A stretch of DNA of 64,000 nt. Origin: Mycolicibacterium crocinum. GTDB lineage: Bacteria > Actinomycetota > Actinomycetes > Mycobacteriales > Mycobacteriaceae. The notes beneath the pieces are model-generated. The model was not told the DNA's origin and searched no databases. It saw only the letters and a program-made list of their open reading frames with translations. Location: assembly GCF_022370635.2 (NCBI RefSeq), contig NZ_CP092362.2, positions 2,046,001 through 2,110,000 of the forward strand, in the 5' to 3' direction. Position numbers and translations under genes: made by a program. Of the stretch, positions 43,901-51,635 are shown piece after piece (position 1 is the stretch's first letter; every line of letters starts with the position of its first letter).

Positions 43901-45108
43901 TCGTATCGGCCGTCGAATTCAGCACGGACGGGACAATGATTGTCTCGGGATCCTATGACCGGACGGTGCGCTGGTGGAGTGATGCTACCGGGGCGGAACT
44001 CGGTGCCCCGGTGGTCGCCCAGGGGCTGGTGCGGGCACTGTCGGTGCGGCCCGGTGCCGCCCAGGTTGCAGCGGCATCCGAAGACGGCACCGTAGAAGTC
44101 TGGAACACCGCCGACGTGTTGCCACTAGAGGGGAGCGCGGCCGCCTTCACGCCAGACGGGCAGCGGCTGGCACTGGGCGCGATCGACGGCTACGTCTCGG
44201 TGTACGACCCTCGCACAGGTCAGCGGCTCAGTCGATCGACCAGTGGTCATCCACATGGCGTGACCAAGTTGATGTACACCGCGGACGGGCACCTGGTGTC
44301 GGGTGACTTTAACGGAAACGTGTGGATATGGCAGGCGGACAACGCTATTCCGGTTGGGGCGCCAGTCCGGCAGGCGACGGACGCCTCCATCACGGCAATC
44401 GCGCTGAGCGCTCGAACGCATCGCTTCGCGGTGGGCAACATCAAGGGCGCAGTGCGTGTGGGCGACACCGAGACAGGCCAGTGGACAGGGCCACCGATGG
44501 CGGCTCCCGGCAGTGTCGACGCCGTCACCTTCACCGGCGACGACTCCGAATTGGTTTCGGTGCACGCCGATACCGCCGCACCACCGACAATTCGGCGGTG
44601 GAAGGTGGATACGGGCCAACTGGTCGGCACAGAAAAGGTCGAACTGCTCACCGCCGCTGCCTTCGCCTCAGCCGAACACCTGGCCACCGGCACGGTGGAT
44701 GGACTGGTCACCGTCTACGGCGCGGACTTCAAGCCGATCGCCCATCCTGTCAGTGGCCACACGGGGACGGTTATGGCGCTCGCGTACACCCCCGACGGCA
44801 GTCGGTTGGCGTCGGCCGATCAATACGGAAGTCTACGAATCTGGCAGCCCGACAAGGTCAGTCCGATCGGCAGCCCCTTTGGATCCGGCTCTTCACTGGT
44901 GTGGAACCTCGCACTCAGCCCGGATGGGCGCCGACTCGCATCGGCCAACAGCGACGGGCAAGTCAGGTTGTGGCCCGCTTCGGCTACGACGGCGGACCTA
45001 TGCGCCATGCTCGAGTCGAACATGAGCCACCGGCAGTGGAGCGAGTGGGTCTCGCCCGTCATCGACTACGTCGCGACATGCCCGGATCTGCCCATCGCGC
45101 CCGACTGA
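40909..45108 (+). CDS. TIR-STAND-WD40 protein, putative immune sensor/effector
   Basis: 1399 residues. Residues 1-140 are a TIR domain: FLSHSSHD opens it, and ANWEASHECKVE carries the Glu expected for NAD+ hydrolysis. Residues 190-620 are a STAND NTPase: FFGRDAQ, Walker A GPSGSGKSS at about 212-220, Walker B LVLPLDQAEELF at about 320-331. An acidic coiled segment (650-670) precedes one hydrophobic helix (about 680-700). Residues 773-1365 hold 14 WD40 repeats, such as SPDGSELASGSSDSTVRLWD, enough for two seven-blade propellers. The conserved tail YVATCPDLP ends it. SD GGGAGGG precedes ATG 40909. It overlaps no gene and is followed 16 bp later by a patatin gene. An anti-phage role is inferred. 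Confidence 0.92.
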   Translation: MSRIFLSHSSHDMRQAIALKHWLAEQDPPLANEIFLDIDPSSGLQTGTRWKDALRRANARCEAVVCLLSANWEASHECKVEYRTAENLNKQIFCARLEPSTGDELTAEWQRCDLFGDGPMTQVDIGSGSPVEFATAGLYRLRDGIRGAGIGADSFVWPPPDDVDRAPYRGWEPLDAADAAVFFGRDAQIIRALDQLRGMRRSGLNGLFVILGPSGSGKSSFLRAGLLPRLRREDRRFAVLPIVRPERNALTGVSGLAASIVDARRQFGLTQPSLGEVKDACIQRRTGVVADWLAEIRGEAARQLLDRGDSQETAAAPTLVLPLDQAEELFSADASQQANDFLWLIARLAETVNANETGMVVAATVRTDRYEVMQTHPELGAVGTVLFDELKPMPATQFKEVIVGPAQRASEAGRALRVAPDLVDRLLADSSDGADTLPILALTLSRLYADYGSSGELTLAHYEALGGMRRVVQSEIDEVLSVEPTVRAGQLEALRAAFIPWLATVNPDNDQPMRRVARFDDLPAASRPLIDALVAKRLMVKDTRDGHTVVEVALESLLRQWDELAAWLRDERQDLKAADDLQRGAAAWRAADNDPAWLLSGSRLAEAEVLIEKPQFRQILSSATDFVTSSRAAEDEELAAQEAQRLAELRAAEERAAHAQERQATAEAHTMTLRKRSRILRAVLALTAVVAVVAGVGFARANSASNEAQRQFRLATSQRLATEAQAMLAGARPGGDIRALQELLASQALAAIPDRGALYDAVLAKSATAKIGRVANTTPNAVRYSPDGRLLATGYGDGSVRLSDAQTGQPVGKPLAAHRDDILDLVWSPDGKTILSACRDGTLGLWNSKSGELEGNLFSRPGAKDGADRRIMGVAFSPDDRRMVTAGAGGVVDVWDVAARRVVFSLTGHTEDVYAVAFAPDGSLIATGSDDNTLRLWDAATGHPIGAPLTGHSGAVRAVAFSPDGSELASGSSDSTVRLWDVKTQRPVGAPLEGHTALVSAVEFSTDGTMIVSGSYDRTVRWWSDATGAELGAPVVAQGLVRALSVRPGAAQVAAASEDGTVEVWNTADVLPLEGSAAAFTPDGQRLALGAIDGYVSVYDPRTGQRLSRSTSGHPHGVTKLMYTADGHLVSGDFNGNVWIWQADNAIPVGAPVRQATDASITAIALSARTHRFAVGNIKGAVRVGDTETGQWTGPPMAAPGSVDAVTFTGDDSELVSVHADTAAPPTIRRWKVDTGQLVGTEKVELLTAAAFASAEHLATGTVDGLVTVYGADFKPIAHPVSGHTGTVMALAYTPDGSRLASADQYGSLRIWQPDKVSPIGSPFGSGSSLVWNLALSPDGRRLASANSDGQVRLWPASATTADLCAMLESNMSHRQWSEWVSPVIDYVATCPDLPIAPD

Positions 45109-45124
45109 AACCGAGGCAGGAGCC

Positions 45125-46159
45125 ATGGTCACCGCACGCACACGCGACCAACACCTGTTCGATGAGGGTCCCAAGCGAATCCTTGCGCTCGACGGCGGCG
45201 GCGTCCGGGGTGCATTGAGTCTCGGCTACCTGTTGAGGATCGAAACCATCCTGCGTGAGCGGTGCGGTGGTGATCCGGAATTCAGGCTTTGCGACTACTT
45301 CGACCTGATCGGCGGAACATCGACCGGGTCGATCATCGCCACCGGTTTGGCACTGGGCTTCTCGGTCGAGAAGTTGGCTGCGATCTATCGCGAGCTAGGC
45401 CGGCAGATCTTCGAGGAGGGGTTTCTGCGCCTCGGTGTGATCGGCGCGAAGTTCCCCAAGGAACCGCTGGTGGATGCCCTTACCGAACACTTCGGCGACG
45501 AGACACTGGGCAGCGACAAACTGCGTACCGGACTGATGGTGGTCACCAAACGTCTCGACACCGGAAGCCCGTGGTTATTGCACAACAACCCGCGCGGCAA
45601 GTTTCACAGTGGCGACGCCGAAGGTCCGGCCAACCGAGACATGCTGCTACGTAACATTGTTCGGGCCAGTACGGCTGCTCCGCACTACTTCGAACCTGAA
45701 CTCGTCAGAGTGTCCGAAGGCACGTTCGGCGCCTTTGTGGACGGCGGCATCAGCCCGTACAACAACCCGGCAATGCAGATGCTGATGTTGGCCACCTGCA
45801 GCGGCTACCGCTTCAACTGGTCGTTCGGTGAACAAGAGCTGCTGCTCGTCTCGGTCGGAACCGGCTTCCGTGGCATCAATACTGCGGTCGAGGAGGTCAT
45901 GCGGATGCCAGCCATACGACTTGCCGCGGAGTCGATCCTGTCGATCATGCAAGACGCCAACTGGATGACTCAAGCAGTACTGCAATGGATGGCGAGAAGT
46001 CCGACCGCCTGGACGATCGACAGTGAAATCGAGGACCTGAACGCGGATCTACTGGGTGGTGGACCGGCGATGCTGTCATACCTTCGCTACGAAGTGGCCC
46101 TGGATCCGCAATGGCTGCGGCAGACGCTAGGTCTAATCCTTGATCCACCGATCGAATAG
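45125..46159 (+). CDS. patatin-like phospholipase (CapV-like), partner of TIR-STAND
   Basis: 344-residue patatin-family lipase. The oxyanion loop is DGGGVRG (23-29), the nucleophile elbow is GTSTG with Ser66, and the dyad Asp is Asp206 in FVDGGISPYNNP. Sequence style (RILALDGGGVRG, FDLIGGTSTGSIIATGLALG) is that of the CapV/VipD group used as membrane-degrading effectors in bacterial defence. No signal peptide is present, so it would act from inside. SD GCAGGAG precedes its ATG, only 16 bp after the TIR-STAND stop, so the two are almost certainly one operon. No cyclic nucleotide synthase gene is present, so the activator is presumably the STAND protein. Confidence 0.9.
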   Translation: MVTARTRDQHLFDEGPKRILALDGGGVRGALSLGYLLRIETILRERCGGDPEFRLCDYFDLIGGTSTGSIIATGLALGFSVEKLAAIYRELGRQIFEEGFLRLGVIGAKFPKEPLVDALTEHFGDETLGSDKLRTGLMVVTKRLDTGSPWLLHNNPRGKFHSGDAEGPANRDMLLRNIVRASTAAPHYFEPELVRVSEGTFGAFVDGGISPYNNPAMQMLMLATCSGYRFNWSFGEQELLLVSVGTGFRGINTAVEEVMRMPAIRLAAESILSIMQDANWMTQAVLQWMARSPTAWTIDSEIEDLNADLLGGGPAMLSYLRYEVALDPQWLRQTLGLILDPPIE

Positions 46160-46190
46160 GAGTTGGGGCGGGTTGTAAAAACGAAATGCC

Positions 46191-47790
46191 CTGTCGCGGT
46201 GAAAGAATGGGATTTGTCTAGGATCACATTCGGTCAGAACGAAGGGCATCTCGTAGATGCAACTATCTCACACTCGTCCTGTGGCGTCAGCCCGCTTTGA
46301 TGACCCCAATCTGGTGTCGTGTGCCGGGCTGGTCCCGATGGCCGCTCTGGCTCATCAGTGCGGGTTGAGCAGCCTGGCTGATGAGCACATCACGGTGCCG
46401 ACCGACAAGGGCGCCAACGCCGGGGCGAAAGTCTTGTCGCTGGTCGCGGGCATGGTAGCTGGTGCTGACAGCATCGATGACATGGCCTTGCTGCGCCACG
46501 GCGCGATGGGCACCGTGTTCGACCGCCCGTACGCCCCGTCGACGCTGGGATCGTTCCTGCGCGAATTCAGCTTCGGTCATGTCCGCCAACTCGACGCCGT
46601 GGCGGCGCGGTTGCTGGCCGGTCTGCACGAACGCACTCCGGTGCTGGCCGGTGTTGACGGTCCGGTGTGTGTTGATCTCGATGACACCATCATCGAAGTG
46701 CACGGCTACACCAAACAGGGATCTGGTTACGGATACTCCGGGGTCCGTGGGTTAAATGCGCTGATCGCCACGCTCACCACTGAGCATGGTGCACCGATCA
46801 TCTGCGGCCAACGCCTACGCAAAGGCGCCTGCGGATCAGCACGTGGAGCTGCCCGCATCGTCGGCGACACGCTGGCCACCGTGACACGACTGCGCTCTTC
46901 GGCGGCAGCCACCCGGCCGCTGCTGCGAGCCGACTCGGCGTTCTACGGCTACCCAACCGTGGCGGCTGCTCTGCGCGGTGGTGCCGACGTGTCGATCACC
47001 GTGCGCCTGGACCCAAAAGTCAAAGCCGCCATCGCCGCCATACCCGAGGACGCCTGGATCTCGATCCAGTACACCGACGCGATCTACGACGAGAACACCC
47101 AGCGCTGGATCTCGCGCGCCGAGGTCGCCGAGATCGACTTCACCGCGTTCAGCTCCCGCAAAACCAGCGAGCAGATCCCCGGCAGGCTGGTGGTGCGGCG
47201 CATCCCCGACCTCAACCCCGCCAGCGGCGAGGGGCAGACCACCCTGTTCGACACCTGGCGCTTCCATGCCTTCTTCACCACCACCGACCTCGATACCGTC
47301 ACCGCCGACAAGACCCACCGCGGCCACGCGCTCATCGAGCAGGTCCACGCCGACCTCAAAGACTCTGCTCTGGCCCATCTGCCCTCGGGGCGATTCGGCG
47401 CCAACGCCGCCTGGCTGGTGTGCGCAGCGATGGCGTTCAACCTCACCCGCGCCGCGGCCACCCTGACCGGACCAGCGCTGGCCAAAGCCCGCACCGGCAC
47501 CATCCGCCGCACCCTGATCAGCGTGCCGGCACGCATCGCCTCCTCGGCCCGACGCCTGACCCTGCACCTGCCACGCAACTGGCCCTGGGAAACCGCGTGG
47601 AACACCCTGTTCCACAGTCTGTTTGGCCGAAACCGGCCACTGCTGGCCTAACAGAGCAACCCCAACCGCCCGCACGAGACGAAAGACCCACAGGAACAAG
47701 CCGATACCGAGATCGGGCCATCACACACACCCACCTCACGGCACACCCCGGGCCCAACGCACACAATCGAAATCGACTTCACACCGACAG
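46191..47790 (+). mobile_element. IS1380-family insertion sequence
   Basis: About 1.6 kb, the size of IS1380 elements, around one intact transposase. Imperfect ends match: CTGTCGCGGTGAA at 46191-46203 and, on the other strand, CTGTCGGTGTGAA at 47778-47790 (11 of 13). I do not see a target duplication, so the exact ends are tentative. It sits 31 bp after the patatin gene and separates the defence-like operon from the RyR gene. Confidence 0.75.
46257..47651 (+). CDS. IS1380-family transposase
   Basis: 464-residue DDE transposase. Recognisable parts are AALAHQCGLSSLADEHITVP, VCVDLDDTIIEVHGYTKQGS containing the first Asp, LLRADSAFYGY with the second Asp, and GHALIEQVHADLKDSALAHL with the Glu. 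The RHR-type C-terminal block FGANAAWLVCAAMAFNLTRA is characteristic of IS1380/ISEcp1 relatives. The frame is complete, so the element could be mobile. The short upstream region (46191-46256) contains no other gene. Confidence 0.94.
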   Translation: MQLSHTRPVASARFDDPNLVSCAGLVPMAALAHQCGLSSLADEHITVPTDKGANAGAKVLSLVAGMVAGADSIDDMALLRHGAMGTVFDRPYAPSTLGSFLREFSFGHVRQLDAVAARLLAGLHERTPVLAGVDGPVCVDLDDTIIEVHGYTKQGSGYGYSGVRGLNALIATLTTEHGAPIICGQRLRKGACGSARGAARIVGDTLATVTRLRSSAAATRPLLRADSAFYGYPTVAAALRGGADVSITVRLDPKVKAAIAAIPEDAWISIQYTDAIYDENTQRWISRAEVAEIDFTAFSSRKTSEQIPGRLVVRRIPDLNPASGEGQTTLFDTWRFHAFFTTTDLDTVTADKTHRGHALIEQVHADLKDSALAHLPSGRFGANAAWLVCAAMAFNLTRAAATLTGPALAKARTGTIRRTLISVPARIASSARRLTLHLPRNWPWETAWNTLFHSLFGRNRPLLA

Positions 47791-47811
47791 CTCACCGGTG
47801 GATCGAGGCTA

Positions 47812-47949
47812 ATGTTCACCGAGCAACAGTGCGACCAGTTGTACGCCATGGATAACGCCGAAAACCTTGAACAGCTCGCCCAATTGGGTGTCGCTGCCGC
47901 AGGTGTTCAAATCGAACCCGCGCACTTCCCATCCTGTTTCGACCTCTAA
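47812..47949 (+). CDS. short ORF beside IS1380, unknown
   Basis: 45 residues (MFTEQQCDQLYAMDNAENLE onward, ending HFPSCFDL). It has a plausible amphipathic helical start and high GC third positions but no family I recognise. The frame is open leftward to the IS edge, so it may be the tail of a gene truncated by the insertion or a small gene of its own. Its stop overlaps the convergent RyR gene stop by 4 bp, which argues it is real. Confidence 0.4.
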   Translation: MFTEQQCDQLYAMDNAENLEQLAQLGVAAAGVQIEPAHFPSCFDL

Positions 47950-50303
47950 CTCAGCGGCTCGTAGCGCCTGCGAAACTCGTCAGCTGGAACGGGCCACACA
48001 TCACCGTCGTCGCCCCGCACCACCCAGTCACCGGCACCGGCAGTTGTCGGGCCTTCAGGGGTGTCAATCGCCTCACCATCCTGGGCGGGCCTGGCCCTGA
48101 CCGAGCCGGTGCGCCGCCATCGGGATCCTTCGATGTGCTCATGGCGGGCTCGGAACACATGGTCGCCAACCGACCACCACTTCGAGCCGTCGGGCTCGCG
48201 GACCGCCCAATCGCCGGCCGCGGCATGCATGGTGTGCCCGGATTGCGTCGTCCACGACCATGCTTCGGGCCGTTGTTCGGCGACGACGGTGCCTACTCGG
48301 CGAAACTGTCGCCAGGCCAACGCATTCTGTGCCGGACGCGACCGATAGCCCAGCTGGCGCAGCTGTAACAGTGTCGTCGCCAGGCTGTTCAGAGCACTGT
48401 TCAGCAAATCTGGGTCGGCTTCGACCGTTGCCCAGTCGACCAGTTTGTCGTGGATCTTCCGGGTGTCGTCGCGCATGTGCCCGAACTTCCATCCGCGCGC
48501 TCGGTGGTACCGGCACCAGTCCTCGTGCTCTGCTCTGGCCATCGCCAGCGCGACGTCATGACCGAAACCCATGAGCGCAAGCTGTTCCAGGGCAGGCATT
48601 TCCCGCACTTCACCGATGGAAAGGGAATCCGGCGGTGTGCCGAAGGTGTTCCAGGTGTGACCACCGATCTTCTCGACCATCCACAACGCGTTGTGCACCT
48701 GACGGCGGTTCGACCCGCGATAGAACTCGTCGAGATCCGCCCAGGGGCGGGTCGCTGGAGTTGCCTGATCGGACTGGGCTGCGTAGCTGTCATGTATCAG
48801 TTGCGCAGCGCGTTCCCATCGATCTTGAGCGTATTCGTGCGGCACGTCCATGCTGAGTCGATAAGTTCGCAACTGTCCAACGACGGCGGGCCGGTCGTCG
48901 TGGGCTTCGGCATTTGGGTCCCACGCGTAGATCGGGGTGGCGGGGTAGCGCGCTGCCAGGCGGGTGCCGATGTTGTCCTCCACGCGCGTGAGATTGGAGT
49001 CAACCAGGATCACTGCGGTTGCCGTTGGGCCCGAATCGGAGATCTGCCCGATCAACACCGAGGTCGACGGGCTGCCGGCGACAGCATTGATCTCCGGTCG
49101 CGCGGATGGGAGACCTCTTTGCCGACAAGCGAATTCGTGATCGAGTTTGACCTCTTCGGAGTTCTCGGCGATAAGGGTCAGCCGTGGCAACTGACGCTCG
49201 CCCGGCGCGGCGTAGTAGTCCCGTTCCAGTTGGCGTTGCGTCATGTCGCTGCACAGCGCCAGGCTCAGTTGCGATGCTCCGGCCACGATGATGTGGTCGA
49301 TGCCTGCTTCGGCGATGATTTGATCCAGAAGACGGCGTGCCGTCACCTCGTACTTGCCCACAGCGTCGGCGGCCCAACGGGTTCGGGTACCTCCGAAGTG
49401 TTGGGCTCGCCAGGCCGCCGCTTGCCAAGGGTCGTCGATTCTGACGATCAAGGGGAGTCGCTGCCTGGTATCCGATCTCGCTGTGCGCTCGCTGATGAGA
49501 TGCAGTCGCGACAGGTTCGCTGAGGCGTCGGGGGACAACAGGTACAACCTGTCGAGCTTGTTCCAGATCGGCAGTGACGTCAGCGTTTCCGTACGGCTGA
49601 AATCCACGGTCAGAATCCGGGCATTCTTGGCGCGCGCCTCCCGAATGCAGGGGCGGTCAGGGTCGGATGTGATGACGAGGAGCGCGCTGCGCCGATCGAG
49701 TGTGCGGGCGATCGCAGCCAGCATCGACTGGCCGTCCTCGTCGGGGTCGACAACGACTGTGACCGAGGGAGCGAGGTAGGTCCGCAATCGGTCCAACCTC
49801 GACTGGAACAGGGCGACGGCGACACCGATAACCGACAAGAACACCGCTGCCAATGCCGACAACTGCGCGATATTCAACGCAACCGGCATCGGGCTGGGAC
49901 ATGTCCCGGAGTCCAGCGCCTGAGCGGGGTTGCCTCCCTTCACCAGTTGCGCGGTCCAGATCAGTGGCGTGAAGACGTTCGGGTGCGAATCGTCCTTGCA
50001 CCGCCAATAGGAAGCGACGCCGAGGATGGCGCTGATCAGCGCCAGGCCTGCGACGATCGCGACGGGCGCGCCGGTGGCCGCGCCGGCGCGGGATTGCGCC
50101 ATCGCGAACAAGAGCACCAGCACGCTGACGATCGCGATGGTGACCGCCGAATTGGGCCGACCGAACCACGAAATGGTCGGTGGTAGTCCGTCGCGCAGGC
50201 CCGGCCATGCGGCCACCACGGCGAGGTAACCGAGAGACAGCCCAGCGAGGATCCCCAGGCCAGCACGAACCGTGCTCAGACGGGAGGCCGCAGCGCGGGG
50301 CAC
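47946..50303 (-). CDS. membrane protein with Rossmann-like region and RyR domain
   Basis: 785 residues. Four membrane helices are at about 14-33, 52-69, 78-98 and 141-166. A cytoplasmic part follows with two Rossmann-like segments (SALLVITSDPDRPCIREARA and IDHIIVAGASQLSLALC), reminiscent of TrkA/RCK ligand-binding domains of ion channels. About residues 585-660 match a RyR domain (EHEDWCRYHRARGWKFG, then DDTRKIHDKLVDW). Two short repeats at the end (AGDWAVREPDGSKWW near 696 and AGDWVVRGDDGDVWP near 755) follow. RyR domains occur in prokaryotic conflict systems with TIR and STAND proteins, fitting its neighbours. A role as a ligand-gated membrane effector or sensor is inference. Confidence 0.85.
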   Translation of the reverse strand: MPRAAASRLSTVRAGLGILAGLSLGYLAVVAAWPGLRDGLPPTISWFGRPNSAVTIAIVSVLVLLFAMAQSRAGAATGAPVAIVAGLALISAILGVASYWRCKDDSHPNVFTPLIWTAQLVKGGNPAQALDSGTCPSPMPVALNIAQLSALAAVFLSVIGVAVALFQSRLDRLRTYLAPSVTVVVDPDEDGQSMLAAIARTLDRRSALLVITSDPDRPCIREARAKNARILTVDFSRTETLTSLPIWNKLDRLYLLSPDASANLSRLHLISERTARSDTRQRLPLIVRIDDPWQAAAWRAQHFGGTRTRWAADAVGKYEVTARRLLDQIIAEAGIDHIIVAGASQLSLALCSDMTQRQLERDYYAAPGERQLPRLTLIAENSEEVKLDHEFACRQRGLPSARPEINAVAGSPSTSVLIGQISDSGPTATAVILVDSNLTRVEDNIGTRLAARYPATPIYAWDPNAEAHDDRPAVVGQLRTYRLSMDVPHEYAQDRWERAAQLIHDSYAAQSDQATPATRPWADLDEFYRGSNRRQVHNALWMVEKIGGHTWNTFGTPPDSLSIGEVREMPALEQLALMGFGHDVALAMARAEHEDWCRYHRARGWKFGHMRDDTRKIHDKLVDWATVEADPDLLNSALNSLATTLLQLRQLGYRSRPAQNALAWRQFRRVGTVVAEQRPEAWSWTTQSGHTMHAAAGDWAVREPDGSKWWSVGDHVFRARHEHIEGSRWRRTGSVRARPAQDGEAIDTPEGPTTAGAGDWVVRGDDGDVWPVPADEFRRRYEPLS

Positions 50304-50315
50304 CCGTCGATGCTA

Positions 50316-51494
50316 TTAGGTGTGTGAGGGGCCCTGTGCCTTCTTGTACAGCGACTTCAGCATGATGTCGCGGAACGTGCGGTTGTCGATCAGCTTGATG
50401 CCGGCGTTGGCAACCTGCGGGTAGCCCAGCAGCTGGTGAAAGTAGCGTCCCCGCTTGTACTCCCGGCCCCACGCCGCTTCCATGCGCTGCGCGTAGTTGG
50501 TGAAGTCGTCGGGTCCGCCGTTCTGCAGCGCGGCAATCGCACACTCGCCGGCAGCCAGGCCCGATTCCAGGGCCTTCGAGATGCCCGCACCGGACGCCGG
50601 CTTTCCGGCGCCGAGCGAGTCGCCGGTGAACAGCACACCCGGCCGCCACGGCGGCCACGCGGTGAAGCCCATCGGCAACCGCCACGCCCGCACGCTCTTG
50701 TTTTTCTTGAGCTCTTCGATCGGCGGCAGATCCCACTCCGGCGGCAGGGTGCGCAGGAAGTCACCGAGGAACTGGGTGGCGTTGATCGACTGCCAATTCT
50801 TGTAGCTGTTGACGTAGCCGAGGCCGATGTTGAACACGCCGTTGCCCATCGGGAACACCCAGCCGTAGCCCGGTAGCTGGTCGCCCTGGAACGCGAGCTT
50901 CAAATAGATGTCGAGGCTGTCGGAGTCGGGACGGTTGGCAGGCATCTCGGAGCGGATCGCGATCGCCGAGTAGCCGTTGTACTCCGAGTCGATCTTCAGC
51001 GCTCGCTTGATCGGGGAGTAGGCGCCGTCGGCGGCGATCACCGCGTCGCCGAGCACCTTCTCGCCGCTCTTGAGCACCACGCCGATCACTCGGCCGTTGG
51101 CATCGAGCTCGGGTCCGGCCACCTCAGCGCCCTGGCGCACCTGGGCCCCCGCCGATTCGGCGTGCTTGAGCAGCAGCGTGTCGAGGTGCTCGCGACTGAC
51201 CGTGTGGCCGTGGTCGGGCATTCCCGGACGCTTGGGGAACGACAGTTCCCACTGTGACGGGCTGAAGACCGTCACGCGGTTGACCCGATGGAACGTGTTG
51301 ACCTCGTCGGCCAAGCCCATCTTCTGCAGATAGCTCACTGCGCGGGCCGTGAGGCCGTCACCGCAGGGCTTGGGCCGCGGGAACTGCGCCTTGTCCAGCA
51401 CCACCACTTTGGCGCCGGTCTGCGCGGCCTGCCACGCGGCCGCGGATCCTGATGGCCCCCCACCCGCTACCACCAGGTCGAATCGCTCGGTCAC
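50316..51494 (-). CDS. geranylgeranyl reductase-family FAD oxidoreductase
   Basis: 392-residue flavoprotein. The N-terminal FAD motif is LVVAGGGPSGSAAAWQAAQT, the signature PRPKPCGDGLTARAV carries the redox Cys, and GVLFTGDSLGAGKPASGAGI is the second FAD contact. It resembles M. tuberculosis MenJ (Rv0561c), which saturates one isoprene unit of menaquinone. Whether this is MenJ or a paralogue cannot be settled here. It reads leftward, 12 bp before the RyR gene, but there is no obvious functional tie. ATG 51494 is used. Confidence 0.9.
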   Translation of the reverse strand: MTERFDLVVAGGGPSGSAAAWQAAQTGAKVVVLDKAQFPRPKPCGDGLTARAVSYLQKMGLADEVNTFHRVNRVTVFSPSQWELSFPKRPGMPDHGHTVSREHLDTLLLKHAESAGAQVRQGAEVAGPELDANGRVIGVVLKSGEKVLGDAVIAADGAYSPIKRALKIDSEYNGYSAIAIRSEMPANRPDSDSLDIYLKLAFQGDQLPGYGWVFPMGNGVFNIGLGYVNSYKNWQSINATQFLGDFLRTLPPEWDLPPIEELKKNKSVRAWRLPMGFTAWPPWRPGVLFTGDSLGAGKPASGAGISKALESGLAAGECAIAALQNGGPDDFTNYAQRMEAAWGREYKRGRYFHQLLGYPQVANAGIKLIDNRTFRDIMLKSLYKKAQGPSHT

Positions 51495-51635
51495 TACGTC
51501 TCGTCTCGCTTCGATAATCGGTTGCCCAATGCTATCGGAGAACGCGGTGCCGCTCTGCTCGGCGAGAGCCCGCGTCAGACCGATGTAATAGTCGTCACGC
51601 GAGGTCGGTCCTGGTCAGCCGCCGCTGCGGGTACA

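Noticed and set aside
43228..45000. WD40 repeats as a DNA-level tandem repeat or CRISPR-like array
   Set aside because: The periodicity is at protein level with diverged codons; no identical repeats or spacers occur.
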